This document shows, piece by piece, positions 1-11,060 of a stretch of DNA of 43,622 nucleotides; the stretch's first letter is position 1; every line of letters starts with the position of its first letter. Both the position numbers and the translations under genes were made by a program. The notes beneath the pieces are model-generated. The model worked only from the letters and a program-made list of their open reading frames with translations. It was not told where the DNA came from and searched no databases. The DNA is from Pseudomonadota bacterium (GTDB lineage: Bacteria; Pseudomonadota; Alphaproteobacteria; Rhizobiales; Xanthobacteraceae), in NCBI GenBank assembly GCA_023449855.1, contig JAEXHR010000282.1, positions 1 through 43,622 on the forward strand, written 5' to 3'.

Positions 1-69
1 GCGTAATCCGGGGATGTCGATATAGTTGAAGCTGATGTCCCCGGATTGCGCTTCGCTCCATCCGGGCTA
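1..69. repeat. Dispersed palindromic repeat, family C, copy 1 (cut by window edge)
   Basis: The right half, from about position 34 (CCCCGGATTGCGCTTCGC onward to GGGCTAC), is repeated nearly base for base at 38656-38691. The complete copy there is an imperfect inverted repeat, so this one is probably truncated by the window start. It ends inside the stop codon of the acetyl-CoA hydrolase gene: the CTA at 67-69 is TAG on the minus strand. Confidence 0.75.
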
Positions 70-1908
70 CAGGCCGCGCTTCAGCGCTCCTGATACCAGC
101 CAGCGATAGGCCCGCTCCTGCATCGTCGCGGGCTTGTCGAGTTTCAGCCGCGCGAGACAGGCTTCGTCATTCGCATCCGGCGACGCTGTCATCCCCTCCC
201 ACAACAGCCCGGCCAGCTTCGACGGCGCCTTCACGGCTGAACTGAGTATCTGCAACGCCGGGATCAGGCGTTGCTCGACATCGGTGAAATCGCTGCCGAA
301 GGGAAACATCGGCAGCAGGCCGGCATCGCGCGCGGGCTTCAAGGCTGCAGCAATCCGCTCCGGTGTGTTGTCGCGATGGGCGGCTGCGATCTCGAAATGC
401 TTCGGCAGTTTGCCGGCATCCTTTGCCTGCCGCATCAGTTCCGACTGGAAGCGCGAGTCGGCGACGGACAGCATCGCAGCGATCGTGTCCGCATCGGATT
501 TGCCGCGCAGATCGGCGACGCCATACTCGGTCACAAAGACATCGCGCAGATGGCGCGGGATGGTCTGATGGCCGTAGGACCAGCGGATATTCGATGACGG
601 CGCTTTCCCCGCGCGCACAGCTTCGAGAGTGAGGATCGACCGCGCACCATCGAGCGCAAAAGCCTGGGCGACAAAATTATACTGCCCGCCAACACCGCTG
701 ATCACCTGCCCGTCCTCGAGACCGTCGGAGATCGCAGCACCCATCAGGGTCGCCATCATGGTGTTGTTGACGAAATGCGCGTCCACGCGCGCGCGGCGCT
801 TGGCGTCCTCATCACCATAGAGCTCGTTCGTGAAGGACACCGGCATCATCCGGATCTTCGCCAGTTGCTCCGGCGGCATGTCGCGCAGTTTCGCGTAGAA
901 CGCTTTCGGCCCGAGGAAGAATGCCGCGTGCAAAATCGTGCCGTCGACGTCGCGCTTCAGGATGCCTGCCTCGATCAGACCGAGAAACGCTTCGAACAGC
1001 ATCTCGCTGACGCCATAGAGGCCGCGCGCGAATGGCGCGCTCTGCACATGCACCGCGGGCGACAGCCGCGCCATCACATCCTTGAATGCTGCATTGTCGC
1101 GATGACGGACGATCAGGCCCTGCGCCAGCGCATCGCCGATCTGGCCGATGCCGATCTGCAGTGTGCCGCCGTCTCGGATCAGGCCGGCGGCATGCAGGCC
1201 GATGGCATACTTGGTATCGCTCACCGGCTCGGAGGGTGGCGCGAAGAGCGGGAATTCGGTGTCCGGACTCTCCAGCACCGCATGAAACTCGTCGCCGGCA
1301 AGATCGCCCTGCCCCGGCATATAAGGCAGCTCCGAATTCACCTGGCCGATCAGCCGGAACGATGCGCGGCCCTCGGCGCGGGCGCGCATCATGTCGAGGG
1401 TCGTATCGGTGTTGCAGCTCAGGCTGTAGCGGGCGGCCCCGTCGACGATGCGCTTGGCGACGAGCTGCGTGATCACGTTGAGCCCGCGCGCCAAAAGATA
1501 GGACGCGGCGTGAGTGTAGTTCGCGGAGATGTAGTGCTGCTGCGCGTCAGGGACCCGCAACCATTTGCCGGCGAGAAAGAAGAACTCGTTGATCCGGATA
1601 TTCGGCGGCAGCTCGCGCTTGCGGATGGCGCCTGCATAATCGAGATCGGGATAGCCGCCGAACAGGCGATCGATCACCGGGCCGATGAAACGCTTTTCCA
1701 GCTCGTTCGACGGCCGCGGCTTTTCCAGCGTCAGCGCCGTGAAAAATGTCAAATCGATGCTGCGATCGGAGACCGCGCGCCGATAGAGCGCATTGACGAT
1801 GTGATTGGCCTTGCCGAGACCGAGCGGCAATCCGACCATCAGCGTGGTGCCGACATCGCGAATGATGTCTTCGGCGATGGCATCGGGGTCGGAGAAGATC
1901 TTCGGCAT
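67..1908 (-). CDS. Acetyl-CoA hydrolase/transferase family protein
   Basis: A 613-residue class I CoA-transferase-like enzyme that should move CoA between acetyl-CoA (or another short acyl-CoA) and a carboxylate, or hydrolyse the thioester, in the cytoplasm. Visible marks are a glycine-rich GTLQIGIGQIGDAL segment in the middle and a GVGGQYNF segment in the C-terminal half, which resembles the GVGGQxDF motif of acetyl-CoA hydrolase and 4-hydroxybutyrate CoA-transferase C-terminal domains. The frame is open a further 37 codons upstream. I chose the ATG at 1908 because the protein then begins MPKIFSDPDAIAEDI, a normal family start, whereas the extension is Arg-rich and unlike the family. The stop codon lies in repeat C. 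The gene is monocistronic and divergent from the TolC-like gene. The exact substrate cannot be read from sequence. Confidence 0.85.
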   Translation of the reverse strand: MPKIFSDPDAIAEDIIRDVGTTLMVGLPLGLGKANHIVNALYRRAVSDRSIDLTFFTALTLEKPRPSNELEKRFIGPVIDRLFGGYPDLDYAGAIRKRELPPNIRINEFFFLAGKWLRVPDAQQHYISANYTHAASYLLARGLNVITQLVAKRIVDGAARYSLSCNTDTTLDMMRARAEGRASFRLIGQVNSELPYMPGQGDLAGDEFHAVLESPDTEFPLFAPPSEPVSDTKYAIGLHAAGLIRDGGTLQIGIGQIGDALAQGLIVRHRDNAAFKDVMARLSPAVHVQSAPFARGLYGVSEMLFEAFLGLIEAGILKRDVDGTILHAAFFLGPKAFYAKLRDMPPEQLAKIRMMPVSFTNELYGDEDAKRRARVDAHFVNNTMMATLMGAAISDGLEDGQVISGVGGQYNFVAQAFALDGARSILTLEAVRAGKAPSSNIRWSYGHQTIPRHLRDVFVTEYGVADLRGKSDADTIAAMLSVADSRFQSELMRQAKDAGKLPKHFEIAAAHRDNTPERIAAALKPARDAGLLPMFPFGSDFTDVEQRLIPALQILSSAVKAPSKLAGLLWEGMTASPDANDEACLARLKLDKPATMQERAYRWLVSGALKRGL

Positions 1909-2207
1909 GACGCTTCCGATTGAACGGCGTTGACCGGATATGGGTACCGTGCGCGAGTAAGCGCGAATGTGCCCATGATGCAACAGGCACGCGCGAAGTG
2001 AGCGGGCTCGTTGTCGCATTCCATCGTCCGGCCGACACCGCTAGGATATTGATCAATCAAGAAGATCAGGGCCTTGAAATGCCCTGTGGGGAACGCGCGA
2101 AAGCCCGGAGGTTCTTCGTCGGAAGGTTTGCCACTGTTGGCAACGCCCTCTAAACATACCAGTGGATGTCAGCGGGGGCGGATATCCGAAGATCGCTTTG
2201 GGACAAA
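1909..2207. promoter_or_regulatory. Divergent intergenic region with a short palindrome
   Basis: This 299-bp gap between two divergent genes must hold both promoters. The clearest element is the inverted repeat TTGCCA-CTGT-TGGCAA at 2128-2143, which lies 65 bp before the chosen TolC start and could be an operator. TTGATCAA near 2050 is a second, short palindrome. I see no convincing -35/-10 pair and no credible small gene. Confidence 0.3.
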
Positions 2208-3626
2208 ATGACCAGTCATCGCGTGAGAATGGGCCGCGTCGCACGGAACGTGCTTCGGACGGGAACGGCCTTGGGATTGCTGAGCTGCAGCGTCTTCGCA
2301 GTTGCGGACGCTCGCGCTGAAACCGTCTCCGATGCACTCGTCAAGGCTTACCAGACCAATCCTCAACTCAACAGCGAGCGCGCGCGCCAGCGTGCCACCG
2401 ACGAAAACGTGCCGCAGGCGATGGCTGGCTATCGGCCGCAGGTGGCTGCCACGCTCGCCGTCGGCCTGCAGGCAGTGCGCAACCTGCTGCCCGACAATAC
2501 GATCCAGGGCGCGACGCTGAAGCCGTGGACCATCGGCGTCACCGTCACCCAGACGCTCTATAACGGCAACAAGACAGCCAACAGCGTTCGCGTCGCCGAA
2601 TTTCAGGTACAGTCCGGCCGCGAGGCACTGCGCAATGTCGGCCAGGGCGTGCTGCTCGATGCCGTCACCGTCTACATGAACGTGCTCGCCAACCAGTCGC
2701 TGGTGGAAGCGCAGCGCTCCAACGTCACGGCGCTGCGCGAGACGCTCGACATCGCCAAGAAGCGCCTCAATGCCGGCGACGTGACGCCGACCGATACCGC
2801 ACAGGCCGAAGCCCGCCTCGCCCGCGGCCAGGCCGATCTCAATGCCGCGGAAGTCGCGCTGTCGATCAGCCAGGCCACCTATGCGCAGATCGTCGGCGTC
2901 TTGCCGAGCCGCCTGAGCGCCGCCGAGCCGATCGACCGGCTGCTGCCGCGCGGCCGCGAAGATGCGATCGGGCAGGCCTTCAAGGGCCATCCCGCCGTGC
3001 TCGCCGCCGGCTTCGACGTCGATGTGGCCACCACCAGCATCAAGGTGGCGGAAAGCAGCCTGCTCCCGACCCTGACCGTGCAGGGCAGCGCCAGCAGATC
3101 GAAGCAGTCGGATTCGACCCTCGGCACCTATGGCACCGACCAGGCCTCCATCATCGGCCAGCTGAATGCGCCGATTTATGACGGCGGCCTCGGCGCGGCG
3201 CAGACGCGTCAGGCCAAGGAACTCTCGACCCAGAGCCGGCTGGTGCTGGAAATGGTGCGCAACCAGGCGCGCACGGCGGCCATCGGCGCGTGGGTTTCGA
3301 ACGAAGGCGCCAAGACCGCCGTCACCGCCGCCGAAGCCGAAGTGCGCGGCGCGGCCGTCGCCTTGCAGGGTGTGCAGCGCGAAGCCGCCGGCGGCCAGCG
3401 CACCACCGTGGAAGTGCTGAACGCCCAGCAGGACCTGATCCAGGCGAAGGCGCGTCTGATCGGTGCACAGCGCGACCGCGTCATCGCCTCCTACGCGCTG
3501 CTCAGCGCCGTGGGCCGTCTCGACGTCAAGACGCTCGGGTTGAAGACGCCGGACTATCTGCCGGAAGTGCATTATCACCAGGTTCGCGACGCCTGGCACG
3601 GCCTGCGCACGCCGGACGGGAAGTAA
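2208..3626 (+). CDS. TolC-family outer-membrane efflux protein
   Basis: An outer-membrane channel of the TolC family (type I secretion / RND efflux outer component), 472 residues from the chosen ATG. The N-terminus is a Sec signal: a basic stretch, a hydrophobic core (TALGLLSCSVFAV) and an ADARA cleavage site before ETVSDALVKAYQTNP, the usual start of mature TolC proteins. The rest shows the alternating helical repeats of the family, with LYDGG/IYDGG-like strands (LYNGNKTANS, IYDGGLGAAQ) in both halves. Starts at 2166 (14 residues longer) and 2229 are possible. I prefer 2208 because GGGA precedes it and the signal peptide has a normal length. The two RND operons in the window lack their own outer-membrane gene, so this channel could serve them; that is inference. 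Confidence 0.88.
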   Translation: MTSHRVRMGRVARNVLRTGTALGLLSCSVFAVADARAETVSDALVKAYQTNPQLNSERARQRATDENVPQAMAGYRPQVAATLAVGLQAVRNLLPDNTIQGATLKPWTIGVTVTQTLYNGNKTANSVRVAEFQVQSGREALRNVGQGVLLDAVTVYMNVLANQSLVEAQRSNVTALRETLDIAKKRLNAGDVTPTDTAQAEARLARGQADLNAAEVALSISQATYAQIVGVLPSRLSAAEPIDRLLPRGREDAIGQAFKGHPAVLAAGFDVDVATTSIKVAESSLLPTLTVQGSASRSKQSDSTLGTYGTDQASIIGQLNAPIYDGGLGAAQTRQAKELSTQSRLVLEMVRNQARTAAIGAWVSNEGAKTAVTAAEAEVRGAAVALQGVQREAAGGQRTTVEVLNAQQDLIQAKARLIGAQRDRVIASYALLSAVGRLDVKTLGLKTPDYLPEVHYHQVRDAWHGLRTPDGK

Positions 3627-3633
3627 TGATCCC

Positions 3634-3738
3634 GTAGGATCGGTAGAGCGCAGGCGCATTGCGCCGGAGCGAAACCCATCGGCGGAGTTTGCCAATAGCG
3701 ACGGAATGATGGGTTTCGCTTCGCTCTACCCATCCTAC
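3634..3738. repeat. Dispersed palindromic repeat, family A, copy 1
   Basis: Begins GTAGGATCGGTAGAGCGCAGG and ends CTACCCATCCTAC. The outer arms are complementary and the inner part holds GGAGCGAAACCCATCGGCGGA and ATGGGTTTCGCTTCGCTC. Two more copies are at 35309-35414 and 41594-41700. It fills the gap between the convergent tolC-like and phytochrome genes and contains the phytochrome stop codon (3735-3737). As a long hairpin it may end transcription from both sides. Confidence 0.85.
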
Positions 3739-6287
3739 GATTTGCGTGCCATCGCGGCACCGAGCGCGCTGACGAGCGAGACGAGATCATACGGCTTGCG
3801 GATGACGGGAACGTTGTCGAGCGCCGACGGGATCAGGCTGGTCTCGCCATAGCCGGTGGCGAACACGAAGGGCACGCCGATTTCGCTGAGCATATGCGCC
3901 ACCGGCATCGAACTGCCGCTGCCGAGATTGACGTCGAGGATTGCCACGTCGGGCTGAAAGCTCGCAAGCAAGGTCAGCGCTTCCTTCGCGGAGGCCGCTG
4001 TTTCGACGCGGGCGACGCCCTCCCCCGCCAGCATGGTCTCGACATCCATCGCGATCAGCAACTGATCCTCGACCATCAGCACATCGAGCCCGCGCAGCGC
4101 AGCCATCGGCCTGTCGTCGATACGTTTGCTCCGACGCATCCGCGTTGCGAGCGGCGCCGGCCAGGTGACGAAGCGCGCCGGAATCAACAGGCGCACACGC
4201 GTGCCGGCAGAGTCGTAATCGACATCGCTCTCGCCGCCGAGATCGTAGGGAATGCTGCGGCCGATCAGCATGGAGCCGAAGCCAGGCTTTGACGGTGGCC
4301 GCACGATCGGACCGTCGCGCTCCAGCCAGCGGATTTCGCAATCGCCGTTGTCGAGGCGCTGCCAGGTCAGCGCGAGGCGACCGGGACCGACCGACAGCGC
4401 ACCGTATTTCGCGGCATTGGTGGCAAGCTCGTGCAGCACCAGCGCCAGCACCGAAAAGGCGCGGGCATCCAGCATCACTTCGGGACCGTCGACCGCGATT
4501 TCCTTCACCGCCTCGCGATAGGGCGACAGCTCGGCATCGATCAGGCTCTTCAGCGCGCCGCCGCCGGCGCCGCGAATCACCTGGTCATGGGCCAGCGACA
4601 ACGCCTGGATACGGCCCTTCAGCGAAGCAACGTAGTCCTCGATGCTGCGGCCGTCCTCCACCGGATGCGAGACCAGCGACTTGATTAGCGCCAGAATATT
4701 CTTGACCCGGTGGTTGAGCTCTTCGTTGAGCATCTTCTGGCGTAGATCGGCCTTGTGGCGTTCCTCTGCCAGGAGCTCGTTGTGACGCATCACGACTTCC
4801 ACCAACGCGGTACGCGTGGCTTCGGCAGTATCGCGCTCGCTCTGCAGCCACGGCTCCGACTGCAGCTCGACGGTCTCCTTCCAGATCTGGAAACTCTTGC
4901 GCGGGGTGAGACGATCGCCGAGCGGCCCGGTCTCGTAGGTCTTGTTGGGATCGCCGGCCCAGTTCACCGTCTGCGCGACCTCGCTGCGGAAGAACAGCAG
5001 ATAGTCGCGCGGCAATTGCGACAGCGGCACGGCCAGCACGCCGGCGACCAGCTCGCTATAGTCCTGTGCCCCGGGCAATCGATCCGACAGCGCGCTGGTG
5101 GCCCAGACGCGTCCTTCGGCGGCGGAATTTACCAGCGCCATGAGTGCGGGGACGGCATCGGTCGGCGGCACCTTGCCGAACCCAGTCCAGGCATTGTTGA
5201 AATAGAGGCCGACACCATCGCACGGGATCAATTCGCGGAAGTCGCGGATGTTGTTCTTGAGCAGATCCTCGACATTGCCGTGATGCGAGACATTGTGGAG
5301 GAGCTGATCGAGATAGCGGCGCGCGCGTTCGCTGGCGGCGAGCTTGCGCTTCTGGATCAGCGATGCGAGCTGCATGGAAAAGAACTCGCCGAACATTTCG
5401 GCGGCGACGCGCTTATCCATCGACAGCGCGCGCGGCGCATAGTGATGGCAGGCGATCAAGCCCCACAGCGCGCCATCGAGAATGATCGAGATCGACATGG
5501 AAGCGCCGACGCCCATATTGCGCAGATATTCGCAATGGATCGGCGACACGCTGCGCAAATGCGCGAAGGACAGATCGAGCGGTTCGCCCGATGTGTCGCG
5601 CTCCGGCACGATGGCGACCCGTGCGCCCGACGAATCCGAGACGATGCGGACGGTATTCTGCACGTAGAGAATGCGCGCCTGCTGCGGGATATCGCTGGCC
5701 GGAAAATGCTGACCGAGAAAGCTCTCGAGATCGCCGCGCCTGGCTTCGCTGATGACCCGGCCGGAGCCGTCGTGGGCGAATTGATAGACCATCACCCGAT
5801 GGTAGCCGAGCGCGCCGCGCAACAGACGCGCCGCGTTATCGAACAGAACATCGAGATCGTTGCACTGGCCGATGCGGCCGATCAGCAAACGCGACAATTC
5901 CAGCGGCGGTGTCGCCTCGAGGGGATCGACCGGTTCGAACTCGACGATGTTGACGCCGTGCTGCCGGTGGACGGCGACGTTGAAGGTGGTCGTGGTGTGG
6001 GCCACCTTGAAATCGATGAGCAGGCCGGCGCGTTGCTGGCTCCCCCATTTGGCGATGGCATTGCGAATGTCATGCGCCGGCTTCTCGCCGATGAGGTCGT
6101 CGAGGCGGCGATCGTTAATCTCGCCGGCGACGCCGAGCATGGCGCCGGCATTAGCCGAATGCCGCCGCACCATGCCCACCGAGCCGTCGCAGGCCAGCAG
6201 GCAGCCATGAGGCTGGATACTGCCGGGAATATGGATCGGCTCGCGGTCGCAATTGGTGAGATCGACGGGATCGGACGTGGTGAGCAT
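3735..6287 (-). CDS. bphP: Bacteriophytochrome HWE histidine kinase with C-terminal receiver domain
   Basis: A red/far-red photoreceptor kinase of 850 residues. Order: PAS (about 10-120), GAF (135-315), PHY (325-500), HWE-type kinase (520-730), receiver (745-845). The bilin-binding Cys is C13 in NCDREPIHIPGSIQPHG. D199 (PASDIP), H252 and H281 match Asp207, His260 and His290 of Deinococcus BphP. PRKSF is the PHY-tongue motif. The kinase has the HWE marks: ELNHRVKN with the phospho-His, HELATNAAKYGALS, and W-L-E. The receiver has the phospho-Asp in AILDVNLG. This layout is that of Agp2-type phytochromes. ATG 6287 was chosen over 6326 because it gives the family N-terminus. No heme oxygenase (bphO) or separate response regulator is nearby, so biliverdin must come from a gene elsewhere. 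The TAG stop lies inside repeat A. Confidence 0.93.
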   Translation of the reverse strand: MLTTSDPVDLTNCDREPIHIPGSIQPHGCLLACDGSVGMVRRHSANAGAMLGVAGEINDRRLDDLIGEKPAHDIRNAIAKWGSQQRAGLLIDFKVAHTTTTFNVAVHRQHGVNIVEFEPVDPLEATPPLELSRLLIGRIGQCNDLDVLFDNAARLLRGALGYHRVMVYQFAHDGSGRVISEARRGDLESFLGQHFPASDIPQQARILYVQNTVRIVSDSSGARVAIVPERDTSGEPLDLSFAHLRSVSPIHCEYLRNMGVGASMSISIILDGALWGLIACHHYAPRALSMDKRVAAEMFGEFFSMQLASLIQKRKLAASERARRYLDQLLHNVSHHGNVEDLLKNNIRDFRELIPCDGVGLYFNNAWTGFGKVPPTDAVPALMALVNSAAEGRVWATSALSDRLPGAQDYSELVAGVLAVPLSQLPRDYLLFFRSEVAQTVNWAGDPNKTYETGPLGDRLTPRKSFQIWKETVELQSEPWLQSERDTAEATRTALVEVVMRHNELLAEERHKADLRQKMLNEELNHRVKNILALIKSLVSHPVEDGRSIEDYVASLKGRIQALSLAHDQVIRGAGGGALKSLIDAELSPYREAVKEIAVDGPEVMLDARAFSVLALVLHELATNAAKYGALSVGPGRLALTWQRLDNGDCEIRWLERDGPIVRPPSKPGFGSMLIGRSIPYDLGGESDVDYDSAGTRVRLLIPARFVTWPAPLATRMRRSKRIDDRPMAALRGLDVLMVEDQLLIAMDVETMLAGEGVARVETAASAKEALTLLASFQPDVAILDVNLGSGSSMPVAHMLSEIGVPFVFATGYGETSLIPSALDNVPVIRKPYDLVSLVSALGAAMARKS

Positions 6288-6366
6288 CAAAACTCTCTGA
6301 AACGGCGTATCGCGCAAACCATGCATCCGAACATGCCACGTCCGAAGACTTTGACAAACAAACGCT

Positions 6367-6403
6367 CGAACCCTGGAGCCATCGAGGACGGCTCCAGGGT
6401 TCG
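6367..6403 (-). terminator. Strong hairpin terminator of the CzcBA-type operon
   Basis: A perfect 14-bp inverted repeat: arm CGAACCCTGGAGCC at 6367-6380, 9-nt loop, arm GGCTCCAGGGTTCG at 6390-6403. On the minus strand it comes about 100 nt after the RND permease stop and is followed by the T-rich AGCGTTTGTTTGTC. That fits intrinsic termination before the phytochrome gene. Confidence 0.7.
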
Positions 6404-6500
6404 TTCATGCATGGTGGGGATAACGCGCGAGCTGGAATTTCGATCCAGCATCGGCTCGTAATTACAGGATAGGCAAAGCGCAGCGTGCCCGCTCTGGAGC

Positions 6501-9629
<3,129 letters not shown>

Positions 9630-9665
9630 CCAGATCGGACCTTTCAGAAAAGCCGAAGCTGGAAG

Positions 9666-10907
9666 TTAGCTAGCAGATGCCACGCGGTCGATGAACAGAC
9701 TGCCGCGGGTAACGATCTTCTCGCCCGGCCGCAGGTTGCCGAACACTTCCACCAGGCCCGCATTGGTCATGCCGGTCTTGATGGTGCGCAGCTCGATGGT
9801 CTTGTCGTCGTTGGCGACCCAGACGCGGACCTGATCGCCTTCATAGATCAGCGCGGTCTTCGGCACGCCGACGGTGGGCTGCTCGCCCGGTGCATAGACC
9901 GTGACGGTGGTGAACATTTCCGGCTTGAGCAGGCCGTTGCTGTTGTTCAGCGTGGCGCGCACCAGCAGGCGGCGCGTATTGGGATCGAGCGCAGTGGCCA
10001 CATAGTCGATGCGACCGGTCATCACACGGCCCGGCAGCGCCAGCGCGGTGAAGGTCAGCTCCTGGCCGACCTGCACCGAAGCCGCTTCGGTCTCGCGCAC
10101 GAAAGCATTGAGCCAGACGGTGGAGAGATCGCCGATCACGAAGACGGGATCGCTGGCGCCGGCGCTGATGAACTGGCCGGGACCGACCTTGCGCTGAACC
10201 ACGGTTCCGGCAAGCGGCGAGAACACGGTGGTTTCCGGATTGATGCGACCCTTCTCCTGGAAGGCCGTGATCGCATCTTCCGTGAGCCCGAGAATGCGCA
10301 GGCGATTACGCGCGGCTTCGAGCGCGGTTTCGGCGGTGCGCAGATCGTTCTGCGCCTGCAGCAGCGTGGCCTGGGCCTGCTGATAATCCTTCAGCGGCAC
10401 GGCCTTGCCTTCGAACAGATCCTTGGCGCGCTTGTCCTGGATGGTGGCGAGATCGAGCTGCGACTTCGCCTTGTTGGCGGCGGTGACAGCGGCGACGAAA
10501 TCGTTCTGTGCGCCGACCGTGTCGGCGGCTTCGACGACGAATAGCGGCTGCCCCTGCACCACCTGATCGCCCGGCTTGGCGAGCAGTTTGGTGACACGGC
10601 CGGCATAGGGCGAGAAGATCGGCGTCGAACGATCCTCATTGACGGCGATCTTGCCTTCGGTGACCGACTCCGACCGGAACGACTTCACCGTGACCGGCTC
10701 GATGGTCAGGCTGGCCCATTCGGCCGCGCTCGGCGTGTAGCGCTGCGGGTTCTTGCGGGACTGGCTGGAGACGTCCGAATGCTTCTGCGGGGTCGCATTG
10801 AGCTGCGTGTAGGCGTAACCGCCGCCGACCAAAATGACGACTGCGCAAACGCCGGCAACCAGCTGGTTGCGGCTGAATTTCGAAGATCCCTGGTTCACGT
10901 TCGTCAC
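9666..10907 (-). CDS. RND efflux periplasmic adaptor (CzcB/CusB-like)
   Basis: A membrane-fusion protein of 413 residues that links the CzcA-type permease to an outer-membrane channel. One N-terminal membrane anchor (LVAGVCAVVILVGGGYAYTQL) is followed by a barrel-sandwich half (GRVTKLLAKPGDQVVQGQPLFVV), a coiled-coil hairpin (about 140-210), the second lipoyl half (TVFSPLAGTVVQRKVGPGQFISAG) and beta-barrel segments (GRIDYVATALDPNTRRLLVRA). No His-rich or Met-rich metal-binding N-terminal extension of the CusB/CzcB type is present, which weakens a simple metal-efflux reading. It is the first gene of the operon; the permease follows after 36 bp. Confidence 0.9.
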   Translation of the reverse strand: MTNVNQGSSKFSRNQLVAGVCAVVILVGGGYAYTQLNATPQKHSDVSSQSRKNPQRYTPSAAEWASLTIEPVTVKSFRSESVTEGKIAVNEDRSTPIFSPYAGRVTKLLAKPGDQVVQGQPLFVVEAADTVGAQNDFVAAVTAANKAKSQLDLATIQDKRAKDLFEGKAVPLKDYQQAQATLLQAQNDLRTAETALEAARNRLRILGLTEDAITAFQEKGRINPETTVFSPLAGTVVQRKVGPGQFISAGASDPVFVIGDLSTVWLNAFVRETEAASVQVGQELTFTALALPGRVMTGRIDYVATALDPNTRRLLVRATLNNSNGLLKPEMFTTVTVYAPGEQPTVGVPKTALIYEGDQVRVWVANDDKTIELRTIKTGMTNAGLVEVFGNLRPGEKIVTRGSLFIDRVASAS

Positions 10908-10958
10908 CTGCCGAGCCCTTAAAGTGAGAGTCCGCTTATGCCGCGGCGTTTTGTCCCA

Positions 10959-10981
10959 ATGCGCGCGCTATTAGTGCGCAT
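10959..10981. promoter_or_regulatory. Inverted repeat upstream of the CzcBA-type operon
   Basis: ATGCGCGC and GTGCGCAT flank a 7-nt AT-rich centre: 8-nt arms with one mismatch, about 50 bp upstream of the adaptor start. The position suits a repressor or MerR/TetR-type operator. No cognate regulator gene is adjacent, and a clear -35/-10 pair was not found. Confidence 0.35.
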
Positions 10982-11060
10982 ATAGACGTTGAGACAATCA
11001 AAAAACGCAGGTCTGACCCGCATTTTCGGTTAAAAATTCTGTTACGCTTACCAGCGGTAT

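Noticed and set aside
4755..6461. Open frame of 568 codons opposite the phytochrome gene
   Set aside because: Antisense shadow of a gene with intact catalytic residues.
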